In this document: positions 26,498-35,467 of the stretch, piece after piece
Layout of the letters: each line of letters starts with the position of its first letter
Position numbering within the stretch: the first letter of the stretch is position 1
Assembly: GCF_004348895.1 (NCBI RefSeq)
Contig: NZ_RRZK01000018.1
Span: 18,604-82,603 of the forward strand
Length of the DNA stretch: 64,000 bases
From: Pseudomonas vancouverensis
GTDB taxonomy: Bacteria > Pseudomonadota > Gammaproteobacteria > Pseudomonadales > Pseudomonadaceae
Reading direction: 5' to 3'
Translations under genes and position numbers: made by a program
The notes under the pieces: model-generated
Told to the model about the DNA's origin: nothing
Seen by the model: only the letters and a program-made list of their open reading frames with translations
Databases searched by the model: none

Positions 26498-26902
26498 ATG
26501 CAAGAATTGGAGGAACAGAGCCCAGCTCAAATCGCCTCGGACACAGATAACAAAGTCGATTGTTCGAGTCGTTTCTTGCTGGATCAAATCGCGGACAAGT
26601 GGTCGGTTCTGATTCTTGCGGCGCTATGTAAGAAACCGCTGCGGTTCAACGAACTCAAACGTTGTTTGGATGGCATTACCCAAAAAGCGTTGACTCAGGC
26701 GCTGCGTCGTCTGGAGCGCAATGGCATCCTTGACCGTCGAGTGATCCCTTCGTCGCAGATAGCTGTGGAGTACAGCATCACACCATTGGGCCGGACGCTG
26801 GAAGGACCGTTCCTGGCTTTGTATACCTGGACGATCAATCACGTGGACGCTGTCGTACAAGCGCAGTCGGCCTTCGACGCGCGCGAAGTCGAGGCGTTAT
26901 AG
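26498..26902 (+). CDS. HxlR family transcriptional regulator
   Basis: 134 residues with the HxlR winged helix: ILDQIADKWSVLILAALCKKPLRFNELKR, then GITQKALTQALRRLERNGILDRRVIP and VEYSITPLGRTLEGP. Members sense reactive small molecules, often through cysteine; here Cys22 precedes the domain. It faces the SnoaL-like gene divergently. Confidence 0.93.
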   Translation: MQELEEQSPAQIASDTDNKVDCSSRFLLDQIADKWSVLILAALCKKPLRFNELKRCLDGITQKALTQALRRLERNGILDRRVIPSSQIAVEYSITPLGRTLEGPFLALYTWTINHVDAVVQAQSAFDAREVEAL

Positions 26903-26906
26903 TGTT

Positions 26907-27884
26907 CTAATAATCGGTAATGGTCGTACCGTCTATGGTCTCGGCGAAACCCACGCCGAACACCCTTGCCGGCGTTTCAAAACCGGCTCGTCGCTCACCG
27001 CCCAACACTCGACGCGCCGCCTCCACGGCGGACAACGGTGTATAGCTGTAGCCGTTCACGGTCTCGATCACCGAGCGTGCAATCGTGCCATCTGCACCGA
27101 CCACTTCAGCCACTGCACGGGCACGGTGACCCTCACGTTCTTCAATACTCGGCCCATCCGGGAGTTGTGACAGATCGCCCTCCGGGAAGGCGTCGCCCGT
27201 GATATGCACATACAGGGATATGTTTGGGATGGCGGTAGAACGCCAACCGGTAACCAGGTCACCAAAAGATAACGGTGCGCATAATGCCGGGCCCTGGCCA
27301 AAGTCGAAGTGTCGCGGTTGCGCATCCGGTGTTGCCAGAAGCTCTCCATCCACGCGGGCCATGAGACCGGCGCCGATGATCTCGCTGACACTCATGGCCG
27401 ATCCCCGTGACATGGCGCCAGCGACCTGAAGTGCAACGCACAAGGTCTGAGGATTGTGCACGCGCCGGGCGACATGCATCGCCAGGCAATCTGTCGGCAC
27501 CACGTCCCAGCCCACCCCAGGCAGCAACATGATCCCCGCCTGTGCAGCTTGCGTTCCCAACTGTTCTGCCAGCCGATAAACGTTGATCTCAGCGGTGATA
27601 TCCAGATAGTCGACCCCGGCCCTGATGCAAGCGTGCATCAAGGGTTGCGCCGTTTGAGCGAAAGGCCCGGCAAAATTCAGCAGTACGCCGACGCCTGCCA
27701 ATGCATCTGCCCCTATGGCATCAAGGCTGAACACTCGATACGAGACACCCAGTTGCTCAGCGAGCACCCCGAGCTTTTCAGCCGTGCGCCCGGCAATCAC
27801 AACGTCCAGCCCCAGTGCTTTGGCATGTTCGGCAGCCATGCGACCCGTATAGCCTGTCGCGCCGTAAATCATCAGTTTATTCAT
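26907..27884 (-). CDS. Saccharopine dehydrogenase-like NADP-binding protein
   Basis: 325 residues. A Rossmann start (MIYGATGYTGRMAAEHAKALG) is followed by IAGRTAEKLGVLAEQLG, and FAGPFAQTAQPLMHACIRAGVDYLDITAE is typical of the saccharopine dehydrogenase/trans-acting enoyl reductase family. The reaction is unknown. Its start overlaps the VOC gene stop as ATGA, so SDR, VOC and this gene form one minus-strand operon (29054 to 26907). Confidence 0.85.
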   Translation of the reverse strand: MNKLMIYGATGYTGRMAAEHAKALGLDVVIAGRTAEKLGVLAEQLGVSYRVFSLDAIGADALAGVGVLLNFAGPFAQTAQPLMHACIRAGVDYLDITAEINVYRLAEQLGTQAAQAGIMLLPGVGWDVVPTDCLAMHVARRVHNPQTLCVALQVAGAMSRGSAMSVSEIIGAGLMARVDGELLATPDAQPRHFDFGQGPALCAPLSFGDLVTGWRSTAIPNISLYVHITGDAFPEGDLSQLPDGPSIEEREGHRARAVAEVVGADGTIARSVIETVNGYSYTPLSAVEAARRVLGGERRAGFETPARVFGVGFAETIDGTTITDY

Positions 27885-28282
27885 TGCGCGTGCTGCCAGT
27901 TCTTGTAGACGAATTCGAGACTGTAGCCATCCGGATCAAGCACATTGGCTGCGTAATAGTTGGGGTCGTAATGCAGTCGGGCACCGGGAGCACCGTTGTC
28001 GACTGCACCCTGTTCCATCGCAGCTGCGTAGGCGGCATTCACGTCTGCCTTGCTGTTCGCCACGAAGCCAACATGTGCCGCGCGCCCTTCGACCACGCCC
28101 TCACGCAACCAGAAAAATACCCTGCCATTGGCGCCGAATCCCTTGAGATCCGGATGGCCTGGCGGACCGTCCTTGCCGTCGTAATCGAGCCGTCCGGTGA
28201 TGCCAAGCGGAGCCAGCGCCGCGGTATAGAAACGGATCGAACGTTCAACGTCACTGACCGAGATAAAAACATGATCAAGCAT
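27881..28282 (-). CDS. VOC family protein
   Basis: 133 residues beginning MLDHVFISVSDVERSIRFYTAAL, a classic VOC module, and ending NYYAANVLDPDGYSLEFV. The ATG at 28282 gives this standard N-terminus. It lies 28 bases after the SDR gene and overlaps the saccharopine-dehydrogenase-like gene. Confidence 0.9.
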   Translation of the reverse strand: MLDHVFISVSDVERSIRFYTAALAPLGITGRLDYDGKDGPPGHPDLKGFGANGRVFFWLREGVVEGRAAHVGFVANSKADVNAAYAAAMEQGAVDNGAPGARLHYDPNYYAANVLDPDGYSLEFVYKNWQHAQ

Positions 28283-28310
28283 TGTGGATGCCTCGTTTTC
28301 AGAAGGTGAT

Positions 28311-29054
28311 TTAAATGAAGTATCCGCCCGAGACTTCAATGGTCTGGGCATTGATCCAGCTACCTTCTTCAGATAGCAGCATCGCGATAACACGAGCGAC
28401 GTCCTGTACTTCACCCACTCGACCCAGGGCTGTTTGCGAGGCCAGTAATGTCTCGAACTCCTCGTTTAACCCGCCACCCAACTCAGTGCGGATCGCGCCC
28501 GGCGAGACCGAATTGGCACGGATGCGCCGAGGACCAAACTCTTTGGCCATATAGCGAGTCAGCACATCAAGCCCGCCTTTGAAGGCCGCATAAGGCGCGA
28601 CACCCGCCGTGGCCACACGCGTTGTGGCACTGGTCAGATTGACGATACTGGCCCCCTCTTCCATCAACGGCAGTAACGTCTGAGTCAGAAAAAACGGGCC
28701 TTTGAGGTGAACGTTCAACAACCCGTCAAACTGCGCTTCAGTGACCGTGTCCAAGGGATTGAACAAACCATGGCCGCCGTTGTTCACCAAACCGCCAAGG
28801 CGGGTCACGCCCCAGGTTGCCTGCAAGGAGCGCTGAACCGCGTCGCGAAAACTGCCGAAACGGCTTATGTCGGCAACGTCGAGTTCGAGTGCCACCGCCT
28901 TGCCGCCCGATGCCCGGATGCGCTCGACAACAGACGTCGCCGAATCCGCGTCACGCTTGTAGGTGACAATGACGCCCATGCCGCGCTGGGCGCAATGCTC
29001 GGCGGCACTGGCACCGATGCCCCGGCTGCCACCTGTAATAACGACAACGCTCAT
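28311..29054 (-). CDS. Short-chain dehydrogenase/reductase
   Basis: 247 residues with the classical SDR marks: VVITGGSRGIGASAAEHCA (nucleotide site), LVNNGGHG, NLTSATTRVATAG (Ser) and the YAAFK catalytic pair. The C-terminus ASWINAQTIEVSGGYFI-like end is family-typical. The start at 29054 follows AAGGTGCT... with modest strength. It heads a three-gene operon and is divergent from an AraC regulator at 29185. Confidence 0.92.
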   Translation of the reverse strand: MSVVVITGGSRGIGASAAEHCAQRGMGVIVTYKRDADSATSVVERIRASGGKAVALELDVADISRFGSFRDAVQRSLQATWGVTRLGGLVNNGGHGLFNPLDTVTEAQFDGLLNVHLKGPFFLTQTLLPLMEEGASIVNLTSATTRVATAGVAPYAAFKGGLDVLTRYMAKEFGPRRIRANSVSPGAIRTELGGGLNEEFETLLASQTALGRVGEVQDVARVIAMLLSEEGSWINAQTIEVSGGYFI

Positions 29055-29184
29055 AAGGTGCTCCAATGTCACTGAAAATGAGTCATTACAGTAACCATTG
29101 CTTTCACCGTGAACGCAGCCATTCCTACTCGAATCCTGCCTGTTTCTGCTTTTTGCTTGCACGAGCGCAGTTGCCTGGGTTCAG

Positions 29185-30087
29185 ATGCCTCGTATGACAA
29201 ATCCATTGAAAGAACTGCGGGCTTTGGCTGCACAAGCCGAAAACCGTCGCACAGAAACGGGTATCCCGCGTGTGGCCATGGTGCAGGGTGAGATTCCCGA
29301 GCACATGCTGGCAGCTGTTTACGAGCCGATGATCAACCTGATCCTGCGCGGCAGTAAGTCGATGACCATCGCGGACCGCACGTTGCGCTACGATCCTGCG
29401 ACGTATTTTGTGATGTCCATCGAGCTGCCGGCTGTAGGCCAGGTACACCCCGACGCCAATGGCGAGCCTTACCTCGCCGTCAGCCTGACACTCGAGCCGA
29501 CGGTACTGGCAAACCTGTTAGCCGATCTTCCGAAACCCGACGGGCAGTACGACAGGAACGCAGGCTTCTCGGTAGCCCCGGTCACACCTGAGCTGATGGA
29601 TGCCTGGGTACGAATGTTGCGCTTGATGAATCGCCCAGAAGAGATTGCCGCCCTGGGCCCCGTTTATGAACGGGAGATTCTGTATCGTGTCCTGCAAGGC
29701 CCCCACGGATGGATGTTGCGTGACATCGCGGCCCCTGACAGCGCCATGGCCAGGGTCAGCCTGGCCATTCAGCACATACGCCGTGATTACGCTGAATCCA
29801 TACGGGTCGAGACCCTGGCGCAACGGGTTTCGATGAGTGTTTCAGCCTTCCACCGCCACTTCAAAGCCGTGACCGCACTGAGCCCGTTGCAGTATCAGAA
29901 AAGGGTTCGACTGCTCCAGGCACGGACACTGATGGTCGCCAGTGCCAAAAGTGTTACCCATGCGGCATTTGAAGTCGGCTATGAAAGCGCTACTCAATTC
30001 AGTCGCGATTACGCACGGGTGTTTGGCTTACCGCCAGCGCGCGATGCAGCCAGGATTCTGGGAGAAAGCCGAGGTGAGAAAAGGTAG
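29185..30087 (+). CDS. AraC family transcriptional regulator
   Basis: 300 residues. The N-terminal AraC_N type effector domain covers ~20-170 (MINLILRGSKSMTIADRTLRYDPATYFV). The C-terminal DNA-binding domain covers ~185-290, with two helix-turn-helices (ESIRVETLAQRVSMSVSAFH and VTHAAFEVGYESATQFSRDY). An alternative ATG three codons in (29194) is also possible. It is divergent from the SDR/VOC/saccharopine-like operon and probably controls it. Confidence 0.92.
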   Translation: MPRMTNPLKELRALAAQAENRRTETGIPRVAMVQGEIPEHMLAAVYEPMINLILRGSKSMTIADRTLRYDPATYFVMSIELPAVGQVHPDANGEPYLAVSLTLEPTVLANLLADLPKPDGQYDRNAGFSVAPVTPELMDAWVRMLRLMNRPEEIAALGPVYEREILYRVLQGPHGWMLRDIAAPDSAMARVSLAIQHIRRDYAESIRVETLAQRVSMSVSAFHRHFKAVTALSPLQYQKRVRLLQARTLMVASAKSVTHAAFEVGYESATQFSRDYARVFGLPPARDAARILGESRGEKR

Positions 30088-30475
30088 GTTGGTGGCGCTT
30101 CTATGTTGCTTGTTGGCTGCTGAGTTTTTAGCGTTCGCGATGGGGAAATTACTGCACTTCGTGACAGGCAGAAAACGGCCAAAAGCGGACGCTCGCCCCC
30201 GAAGGGGTCCAGGCGCCCAGGTTCGGGTCGAGGTAAACAGCTGCACATCGCCCCCCCCCCGGAAAATACGCTGCTAGGGCGTCGTTGTAGACGGGCAACT
30301 CGTTGTATTGATTGTAAGTAGTTCTTTGTGACCGAAGGTGGGAATTGGAATGATCATTTTTTATCCTCATGCAGGTAATCGAGGAAACGAAGAATCCGCC
30401 TGCAATACCGCTCCCCCTCCCGCTTCGACTAAACGTCTTTTGCCGAGACCATTTTGGTATTTGTCGACAGCATGG
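30088..30475. other. 388-base intergenic region with repeat, C-run and a possible small ORF
   Basis: The region holds a copy of the dispersed repeat (30151-30197) and a homopolymer of ten Cs (30251-30260). On the minus strand a small frame starts at ATG 30355 after GAGGATAAAAA, reads MIIPIPTFGHKELLTINTT, and stops before the C-run; it has a good ribosome site but no family that I recognise. Another minus-strand frame crosses the C-run. The stretch looks like a decayed gene or repeat-derived spacer. Confidence 0.35.
30151..30197 (+). repeat. Dispersed intergenic repeat, near-complete copy
   Basis: ACTGCACTTCGTGACAGGCA is followed by GAAAACGGCCAAAAGCGGAC. Related copies, with the same block order, are at 24727-24770, 34449-34481 and 63852-63895, with fragments at 23132, 25788 and 35898. 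It lies 64 bases after the AraC stop. Confidence 0.55.
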
Positions 30476-31441
30476 CTACCTGAGCGGATGAACGAGCGAT
30501 GAAACTGTGTCGCTCATTGAGGCCCTGGAGAACCCTTCAAAGACTGACTCCACAAGCGCTTTCGCCTCTATTGCGGCTGGCAAAAGAGTTCTCGCCGCAA
30601 GGCTTACCGTGCCAAACCGAGCGCTGCGCTGGAGCGGAGGATCAAGTATCACTTCCCTTAGTGCTCCACATTCAATGGAGCCTCGAAAAACAGGCTTATT
30701 ACCAAACGCCACCATTCGGCCGCCCAGCGCCGCGGCTTCTACGTCCCGGAAGTCATCACTGCGGAACGAGATGAAAGAGGCGGCAGATTGCTCGAAGTAC
30801 TCGCTAAGGTCCGCCATGGCCCAGGGCGAGAGTGCGATGGAGCTGATGCGGTGGTTCAGCAGTTCACTGCGCGTTACGACCGATTGATTGGCAAGTGGAT
30901 GGTTGGGTGCACAGAAAAACCCACTCGGCCAACGGGGTAATGGGCTCAGAAGTAGATCGTTTCTGTCTTCCAGCAACGCAATATCACCGAACACAATGTC
31001 GACCTGCTCATCGAGCAGCAGCCGCAGTAATGCATCCCGCTCCCCACGTTTGATATTCACCCGCAGCTGAGGTGCATGCTCGGCGAAGTAGTCGAGTAAC
31101 GGTTCAATCAGCACAATCGCAGCGGTCGAGCCCAGGCCAATTGACAACTCTCCGTATTCACCCCTTTGCATCAGCGCAAGATCGCGGCGAAGTTCATTGG
31201 TTTCCAGGACAATCTTGCGAGCACGTTCGGTAAACACCTTGCCGTATGGCGTAAGCGACACGCCCCGTTTGGTACGTTCGAAGAGCATGACGCCAAGTTC
31301 GGCCTCAATCGACTGAATACTTCGAGACAACGCAGGCTGGCTGAGATTTACATCAACGCTGGCTCGACTGAACGTCAGATTTTTCGCAAGTCCCAATACA
31401 TGGACGAGTTTCCGGATATCCACAGACGTCTCCAAAGACAT
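30476..31441 (-). CDS. LysR family transcriptional regulator
   Basis: 321 residues. The helix-turn-helix is FSRASVDVNLSQPALSRSIQSIEAEL with FERTKRGVSLTPYG, and the effector domain has YGELSIGLGSTAAIVLIEPLL and AAALGGRMVAFGNKP. It is divergent from the M20 hydrolase at 31740 (298-base gap) and is the likely activator or repressor of the hydrolase and permease pair. Confidence 0.92.
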   Translation of the reverse strand: MSLETSVDIRKLVHVLGLAKNLTFSRASVDVNLSQPALSRSIQSIEAELGVMLFERTKRGVSLTPYGKVFTERARKIVLETNELRRDLALMQRGEYGELSIGLGSTAAIVLIEPLLDYFAEHAPQLRVNIKRGERDALLRLLLDEQVDIVFGDIALLEDRNDLLLSPLPRWPSGFFCAPNHPLANQSVVTRSELLNHRISSIALSPWAMADLSEYFEQSAASFISFRSDDFRDVEAAALGGRMVAFGNKPVFRGSIECGALREVILDPPLQRSARFGTVSLAARTLLPAAIEAKALVESVFEGFSRASMSDTVSSLVHPLR

Positions 31442-31739
31442 AGTACGAGCAATAAGACCAGGTATCCCTGTGAGTTGGCCGAGCCTCTGCCTGCTGAATG
31501 CATTAATTCGGGGAACCTACGCCCTAATCCGACAACGATCAAGACACAGTGCCGGTCTGCACAAGCGGCCAGTTTTTATTATGTGCTCGCCGCATAGACC
31601 ATCTGTTTTTTTGCATTAGCCGTCCCGGCGCGCGGCCAATAGCATGGCTAAACCGAGCAGGCGATCTCGATATCCGACAGCGAAGGACACTCGATTTCCC
31701 TCGCCAAACTTTAAACATTCATTCAAGCCGGAAACAACA
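31442..31739. other. Divergent promoter region, LysR / M20 hydrolase
   Basis: No gene is supported in this 298-base gap. It must carry both promoters and the LysR binding sites, but I find no convincing -35/-10 pair or long inverted repeat. Confidence 0.4.
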
Positions 31740-32957
31740 ATGCCTATCAGCTCCAAGGTTAAAACGCTGGCGTCTGAAATGAGAGCCTGGCGGCACACGA
31801 TCCACAGCAAGCCGGAGGTCGCCTTTCAGGAACACGGGACTGCCGGATTTGTAGCCGAGCTTCTGCATGGTTTTGGCGTCGAAGTTCACACCGGCATTGG
31901 ACAGACCGGCGTGGTAGGGATCATCAACGGCCGGCTCGGGGACGGTCCATCGATCGCTCTGCGCGCCGACATGGATGCCTTGCCGATGGTCGAACAGGGT
32001 CACCCGGTTTACCGCTCTGTCCATGAGGGCGTTTTTCATGGTTGCGGCCATGACGGACACGTCTGCATTTTGCTGGGCGCTGCCAGCTATCTCGCGGCGA
32101 ACCCGATGTTTCGCGGCAAGGTTGTATTGATATTCCAGCCGGCCGAAGAAATCGTCTGTGGAAGCCAGGCAATGCTGGACGATGGCTTGCTGGAGCGGTT
32201 CCCGTTCGATGAGCTGTATAGCCTGCATAACGACCCAATGTTAGCCCCGCAGAAAATTGGCGTGCGTGCAGGAGCCCAACAAGCTTCTTCAGACTTCTTC
32301 ACCATCCGCATCGATGGCGTAGGCACCCATGCGGGGATGCCTCATTTGGGCGTAGACCCCATAGCGATTGGTGCATTGTTGGTTGGCGCCTTGCAGACGA
32401 TTGTCAGCCGCTCGGTCAACCCACTGGACAGCGTTGTGATCTCGGTCGCCTGCTTTCATGCTGGCGAAGCGCCGAATGTGATTCCTCATCAAGCCGTACT
32501 GGAAGGAACGATCCGAGCCTTGTCCAGCGCTTCACAGGCGCTGGCGATTCAACGCATGCGGGAAATCTGCAAGGGCTTCGAACAAGCGAATGGTACGCAG
32601 ATCACGCTCGAACTCACTCACGGTGTCCCACCGATCATGAACAGTGACCAACCTGTTCAGTGCGTGGTGTCTGCTGCTCGTGAAGTGGTCGGCAAAGAAA
32701 ACGTCATCGAGGGCATTACACCTCTGATGGCCTGTGACGATGTGGCGAACTTCCTCAAAGTGCGACCCGGTTGCCACTTTCTACTAGGGCAAGGTGGACG
32801 CATGTGCCACCACCCAGAGTACGACTTCAACGATGACGTGGCACCTGTCGGTGTAGCCATGTTCCTGGAAATTGTCCGGTCTCGGCTAGATGCAACCTTT
32901 GAAGACAAAGACATATCACTTGCGACCACCGCAGCTGCCAGGTGTCAGCCCTGTTAA
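31740..32957 (+). CDS. M20 family amidohydrolase (hippurate hydrolase/IAA-amino acid hydrolase-like)
   Basis: 405 residues with the family's dinuclear metal ligands: RADMDALPM, HGCGHDGHVCILLGAA and FQPAEEIVCGSQAM, and later HNDPM and SVACFHAGEAPNVIP. The dimerisation lid is in the middle. Enzymes of this type cleave N-acyl amino acids or related amides. The start is the ATG at 31740; the ribosome site is weak (GGAAACAACA). It is followed after 40 bases by an NCS1 permease that presumably imports its substrate or a heterocyclic precursor. Confidence 0.9.
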   Translation: MPISSKVKTLASEMRAWRHTIHSKPEVAFQEHGTAGFVAELLHGFGVEVHTGIGQTGVVGIINGRLGDGPSIALRADMDALPMVEQGHPVYRSVHEGVFHGCGHDGHVCILLGAASYLAANPMFRGKVVLIFQPAEEIVCGSQAMLDDGLLERFPFDELYSLHNDPMLAPQKIGVRAGAQQASSDFFTIRIDGVGTHAGMPHLGVDPIAIGALLVGALQTIVSRSVNPLDSVVISVACFHAGEAPNVIPHQAVLEGTIRALSSASQALAIQRMREICKGFEQANGTQITLELTHGVPPIMNSDQPVQCVVSAAREVVGKENVIEGITPLMACDDVANFLKVRPGCHFLLGQGGRMCHHPEYDFNDDVAPVGVAMFLEIVRSRLDATFEDKDISLATTAAARCQPC

Positions 32958-32997
32958 TCCATTCAATAAACATACAACAATAAAATTGGAGACTCAC

Positions 32998-34416
32998 ATG
33001 GGAACTTCCCCCAACACGTCCAGGAACGGTCCACTGATAGAGCGACGTTCAATCGACTTTATTCCTGACAATGAACGTCACGGCAGCCTATGGAGCCAAT
33101 TTACTCTCTGGGTCAGTGCCAACTTGACGGTCACCTGTGCGGTGACCGGCGCCCTCACGGTAGTACTGGGCGGCGATGTGTTCTGGTCCCTGGTCGGCCT
33201 GTTCATTGGCCAGTTGATTGGCGGCATGGTCATGGCCCTTCACGGGGCCCAAGGGCCACGCACCGGCCTGCCACAAATGATCACCAGCCGCGTCCAGTTC
33301 GGTGTGTACGGCGCCATCATCCCATTGGTACTGGTATGCATCATGTATGTCGGCTTTCTGACCAGCAGTACAGTGTTGACCGGCCAGGCGGTAGGGCAAT
33401 TGTTGGACGTCAGCACTACCAGCGCCATTCTGATCCTGGGCGTGCTGGTCGCGTTACTCGCGCTCTTCGGCTACAGAACGATCCACGCGCTAGGCCGGGT
33501 CTACAGTGTTGTGGGCGGGTTGACCTTCCTGTATTTGTTCGTCAGTTTGCTCAGCGGGCATGAAGTTTCAGCGCTGTTGGGCAACCGACATTTTACCTGG
33601 CCGACATTTCTGTTTGCTTTGTCGCTGTCTGCTTCGTGGCAAATTTCTTATGGCCCGTATGTGGCGGATTACTCCCGATATTTGCCTCGCTCAACATCAC
33701 CGACCCTAACCTTTGTGATGGTCGGTGCAGGTTCCGTGCTGGGATCACAATTGGCCATGACGTTCGGCGTGTTTGCAGCGGCTATCGCTGGCGACCGCTT
33801 TGCCGGCCACGAAGTCACCTTTATGGTTGGGCTCGGCTCCGTCGGCCTAGTCGCCACAGTCCTGTATTTGGCGATCACCCTCGGTAAGTTGATGTCGTCG
33901 GCACTTAGCATCTATGGAAGCGTGATGTCGGTGGCTACCATTTCAACTGCTTTAACCGGGAAGAGTGCTATCGGCAATGGCATGCGTTTTGTGCTGATCA
34001 TGTCCGTCGTTACGCTGTACACCAGTCTGGCGTTGGTCGCCGACCATGGATTTCTCAAAACATTCGGCCACTTTATCCTGTTCTTGCTGGCGTTCTTCAC
34101 CCCCTGGAGTGCTATCAACCTTGTCGACTACTACTGCGTCGAGAAAGACAATATTGATGTGCAGGCCCTCAACGATGTGAATGGACGTTATGGCAAGTGG
34201 AACATTCCCGGTATCTCGACCTATATCCTCGGGGTATTGATCCAGATTCCGTTCATGTCTTCGGAGTTCTACACTGGCCCATTGTTCGACTTCTTCGGTG
34301 GCATCGACGTTTCCTGGATTGTCGGACTCCTGATCCCTGGCGCGCTTTACTACTTTTGCTCCCGCTATCGCTTGCCACATCAGACGCAGCAGGCCGTTCA
34401 ATCAAACAGGGTCTGA
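32998..34416 (+). CDS. NCS1 family permease (cytosine/purine/hydantoin-type)
   Basis: 472 residues with about twelve hydrophobic helices. The N-terminal RRSIDFIPDNERHGSLWSQFTLWVSANL and the first-helix GALTVVLGGDVFWSL are typical of the cytosine permease branch of nucleobase:cation symporter-1 proteins, as is WQISYGPYVADYSRYLPR. The ATG at 32998 has GGAGACTCAC before it. Coupled to the M20 hydrolase upstream. Confidence 0.9.
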   Translation: MGTSPNTSRNGPLIERRSIDFIPDNERHGSLWSQFTLWVSANLTVTCAVTGALTVVLGGDVFWSLVGLFIGQLIGGMVMALHGAQGPRTGLPQMITSRVQFGVYGAIIPLVLVCIMYVGFLTSSTVLTGQAVGQLLDVSTTSAILILGVLVALLALFGYRTIHALGRVYSVVGGLTFLYLFVSLLSGHEVSALLGNRHFTWPTFLFALSLSASWQISYGPYVADYSRYLPRSTSPTLTFVMVGAGSVLGSQLAMTFGVFAAAIAGDRFAGHEVTFMVGLGSVGLVATVLYLAITLGKLMSSALSIYGSVMSVATISTALTGKSAIGNGMRFVLIMSVVTLYTSLALVADHGFLKTFGHFILFLLAFFTPWSAINLVDYYCVEKDNIDVQALNDVNGRYGKWNIPGISTYILGVLIQIPFMSSEFYTGPLFDFFGGIDVSWIVGLLIPGALYYFCSRYRLPHQTQQAVQSNRV

Positions 34417-34448
34417 AGAGCTGCTATAGGTCGGTTGCTGTCTTTTAG

Positions 34449-34481
34449 TAAGGGCAAAAGCCGGCCAAACGCGTACGTTCA
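34449..34481 (+). repeat. Dispersed intergenic repeat, diverged copy
   Basis: TAAGGGCAAAAGCCGGCCAA and GCGTACGTTC follow the block order of the better copies but with several changes. It lies just after the NCS1 stop. Confidence 0.4.
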
Positions 34482-34613
34482 CAACCCCTCCCGAAAACCT
34501 CAATTACACTGCTCCAAGCTCAATTTAGAGCTTGCATGCACGTCTGCCGCTTAAAAAGTCCTGGCTTACGCCTTTACATCTAGCTGCAACCTTCGCGGTC
34601 TGCTGAATGCCTT

Positions 34614-34633
34614 GCCCTCCCGCCTGGGAGGGC
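34614..34633 (+). other. Perfect 8-base-pair hairpin
   Basis: GCCCTCCC (34614-34621), loop GCCT and GGGAGGGC (34626-34633) form a perfect stem. No T-run follows directly. It lies 10 bases before a second hairpin and may be part of a structured RNA. Confidence 0.45.
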
Positions 34634-34643
34634 ACTTGAAGGC

Positions 34644-34676
34644 AAGTCATTGGCAGATGCCGATGACTTAACTCTT
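34644..34676 (+). terminator. Rho-independent terminator-like hairpin
   Basis: AAGTCAT-T-GGCA, loop GA, TGCC-G-ATGACTT (34644-34669) makes a stem of eleven pairs and one T-G wobble, followed by AACTCTTTTT. It could end the NCS1 transcript, about 230 bases after its stop, or a short RNA starting in the gap. Confidence 0.55.
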
Positions 34677-34760
34677 TTTGATTCACATGAAGGCAGTCGC
34701 CCCGAGGCACCCAAGCCAACCCGGTGAATTTACGCGCACTCTCAATTGAAGGACGCCGTT

Positions 34761-35273
34761 ATGAGTACGGTGATACACAAGATCAAACATGAGTTCATGA
34801 AGGTCCTTCCACCGACCATTTTCTTTTTCATCATCTTGCACATCGTTGTGCTGATTCGAGCGCTAATGATCAAAGGGTCGGGAGTGGAGTTGCCGGTTTC
34901 CGCATCGGTGCTGATCGCTTCCCTGGTGCTCGGCAAGTGTGTATTGATCGCCGATATGCTGCCGTTCATCAACCGGTTTCCCGACAAACCACTGATCTGG
35001 AATGTCACCTGGAAAACATGCATGTATGCCTTGGTCGCGTTGATCGTTCACTACCTGGAACGACTGTACGACTACTGGAAAGAGGCACCCGGTTTCATGA
35101 ATGCAAACTCTCTGCTGTGGTCCTCGATAAACTGGCCTCGCTTTTGGGCCGTACAGATTCTGCTCATTACGTTGATCTTCATGTATTGCGTGATTGCAGA
35201 GTTGACGCGCGTCATTGGGCGTGATCGGCTGAAGGTGATGTTCACTGGCCCGCTTCCACCAGTGCAACATTGA
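34761..35273 (+). CDS. Uncharacterised four-helix membrane protein
   Basis: 170 residues with four hydrophobic segments: about 17-36 (PTIFFFIILHIVVLIRALM), 47-66 (SVLIASLVLGKCVLIADML), 84-98 and 128-146 (FWAVQILLITLIFMYCVIAELTRVIG). I do not recognise a family with certainty. The start at 34761 follows AAGGACGCCGTT. It stands alone between the hairpin region and a VOC gene. Confidence 0.75.
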   Translation: MSTVIHKIKHEFMKVLPPTIFFFIILHIVVLIRALMIKGSGVELPVSASVLIASLVLGKCVLIADMLPFINRFPDKPLIWNVTWKTCMYALVALIVHYLERLYDYWKEAPGFMNANSLLWSSINWPRFWAVQILLITLIFMYCVIAELTRVIGRDRLKVMFTGPLPPVQH

Positions 35274-35467
35274 AATTGCGAAAGGCTTTCGGCCTGGCCA
35301 CCAACAGCGGCTTCGGTCGAATCCAGTCCGTTATGAATGACCGCTTTGGGTCGATTGCCGCCTATCACGACAAATCGGAATTAACCCTTTCGATCTTCTG
35401 CTCTAAAACCCCATGAACGGCCAATGCGGTATTGTTGCCTTTTTGAAAATCAGCCAAGGAAGCCTCC

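Larger units (their letters stand above)
34417..34760. other. 344-base intergenic region with repeat and two strong hairpins
   Basis: The first part has a copy of the dispersed repeat (34449-34481). From 34614 two stem-loops follow each other, the second ending in a T-run. No coding frame is convincing. The layout suits a small RNA or a leader for the membrane protein at 34761. Confidence 0.4.
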
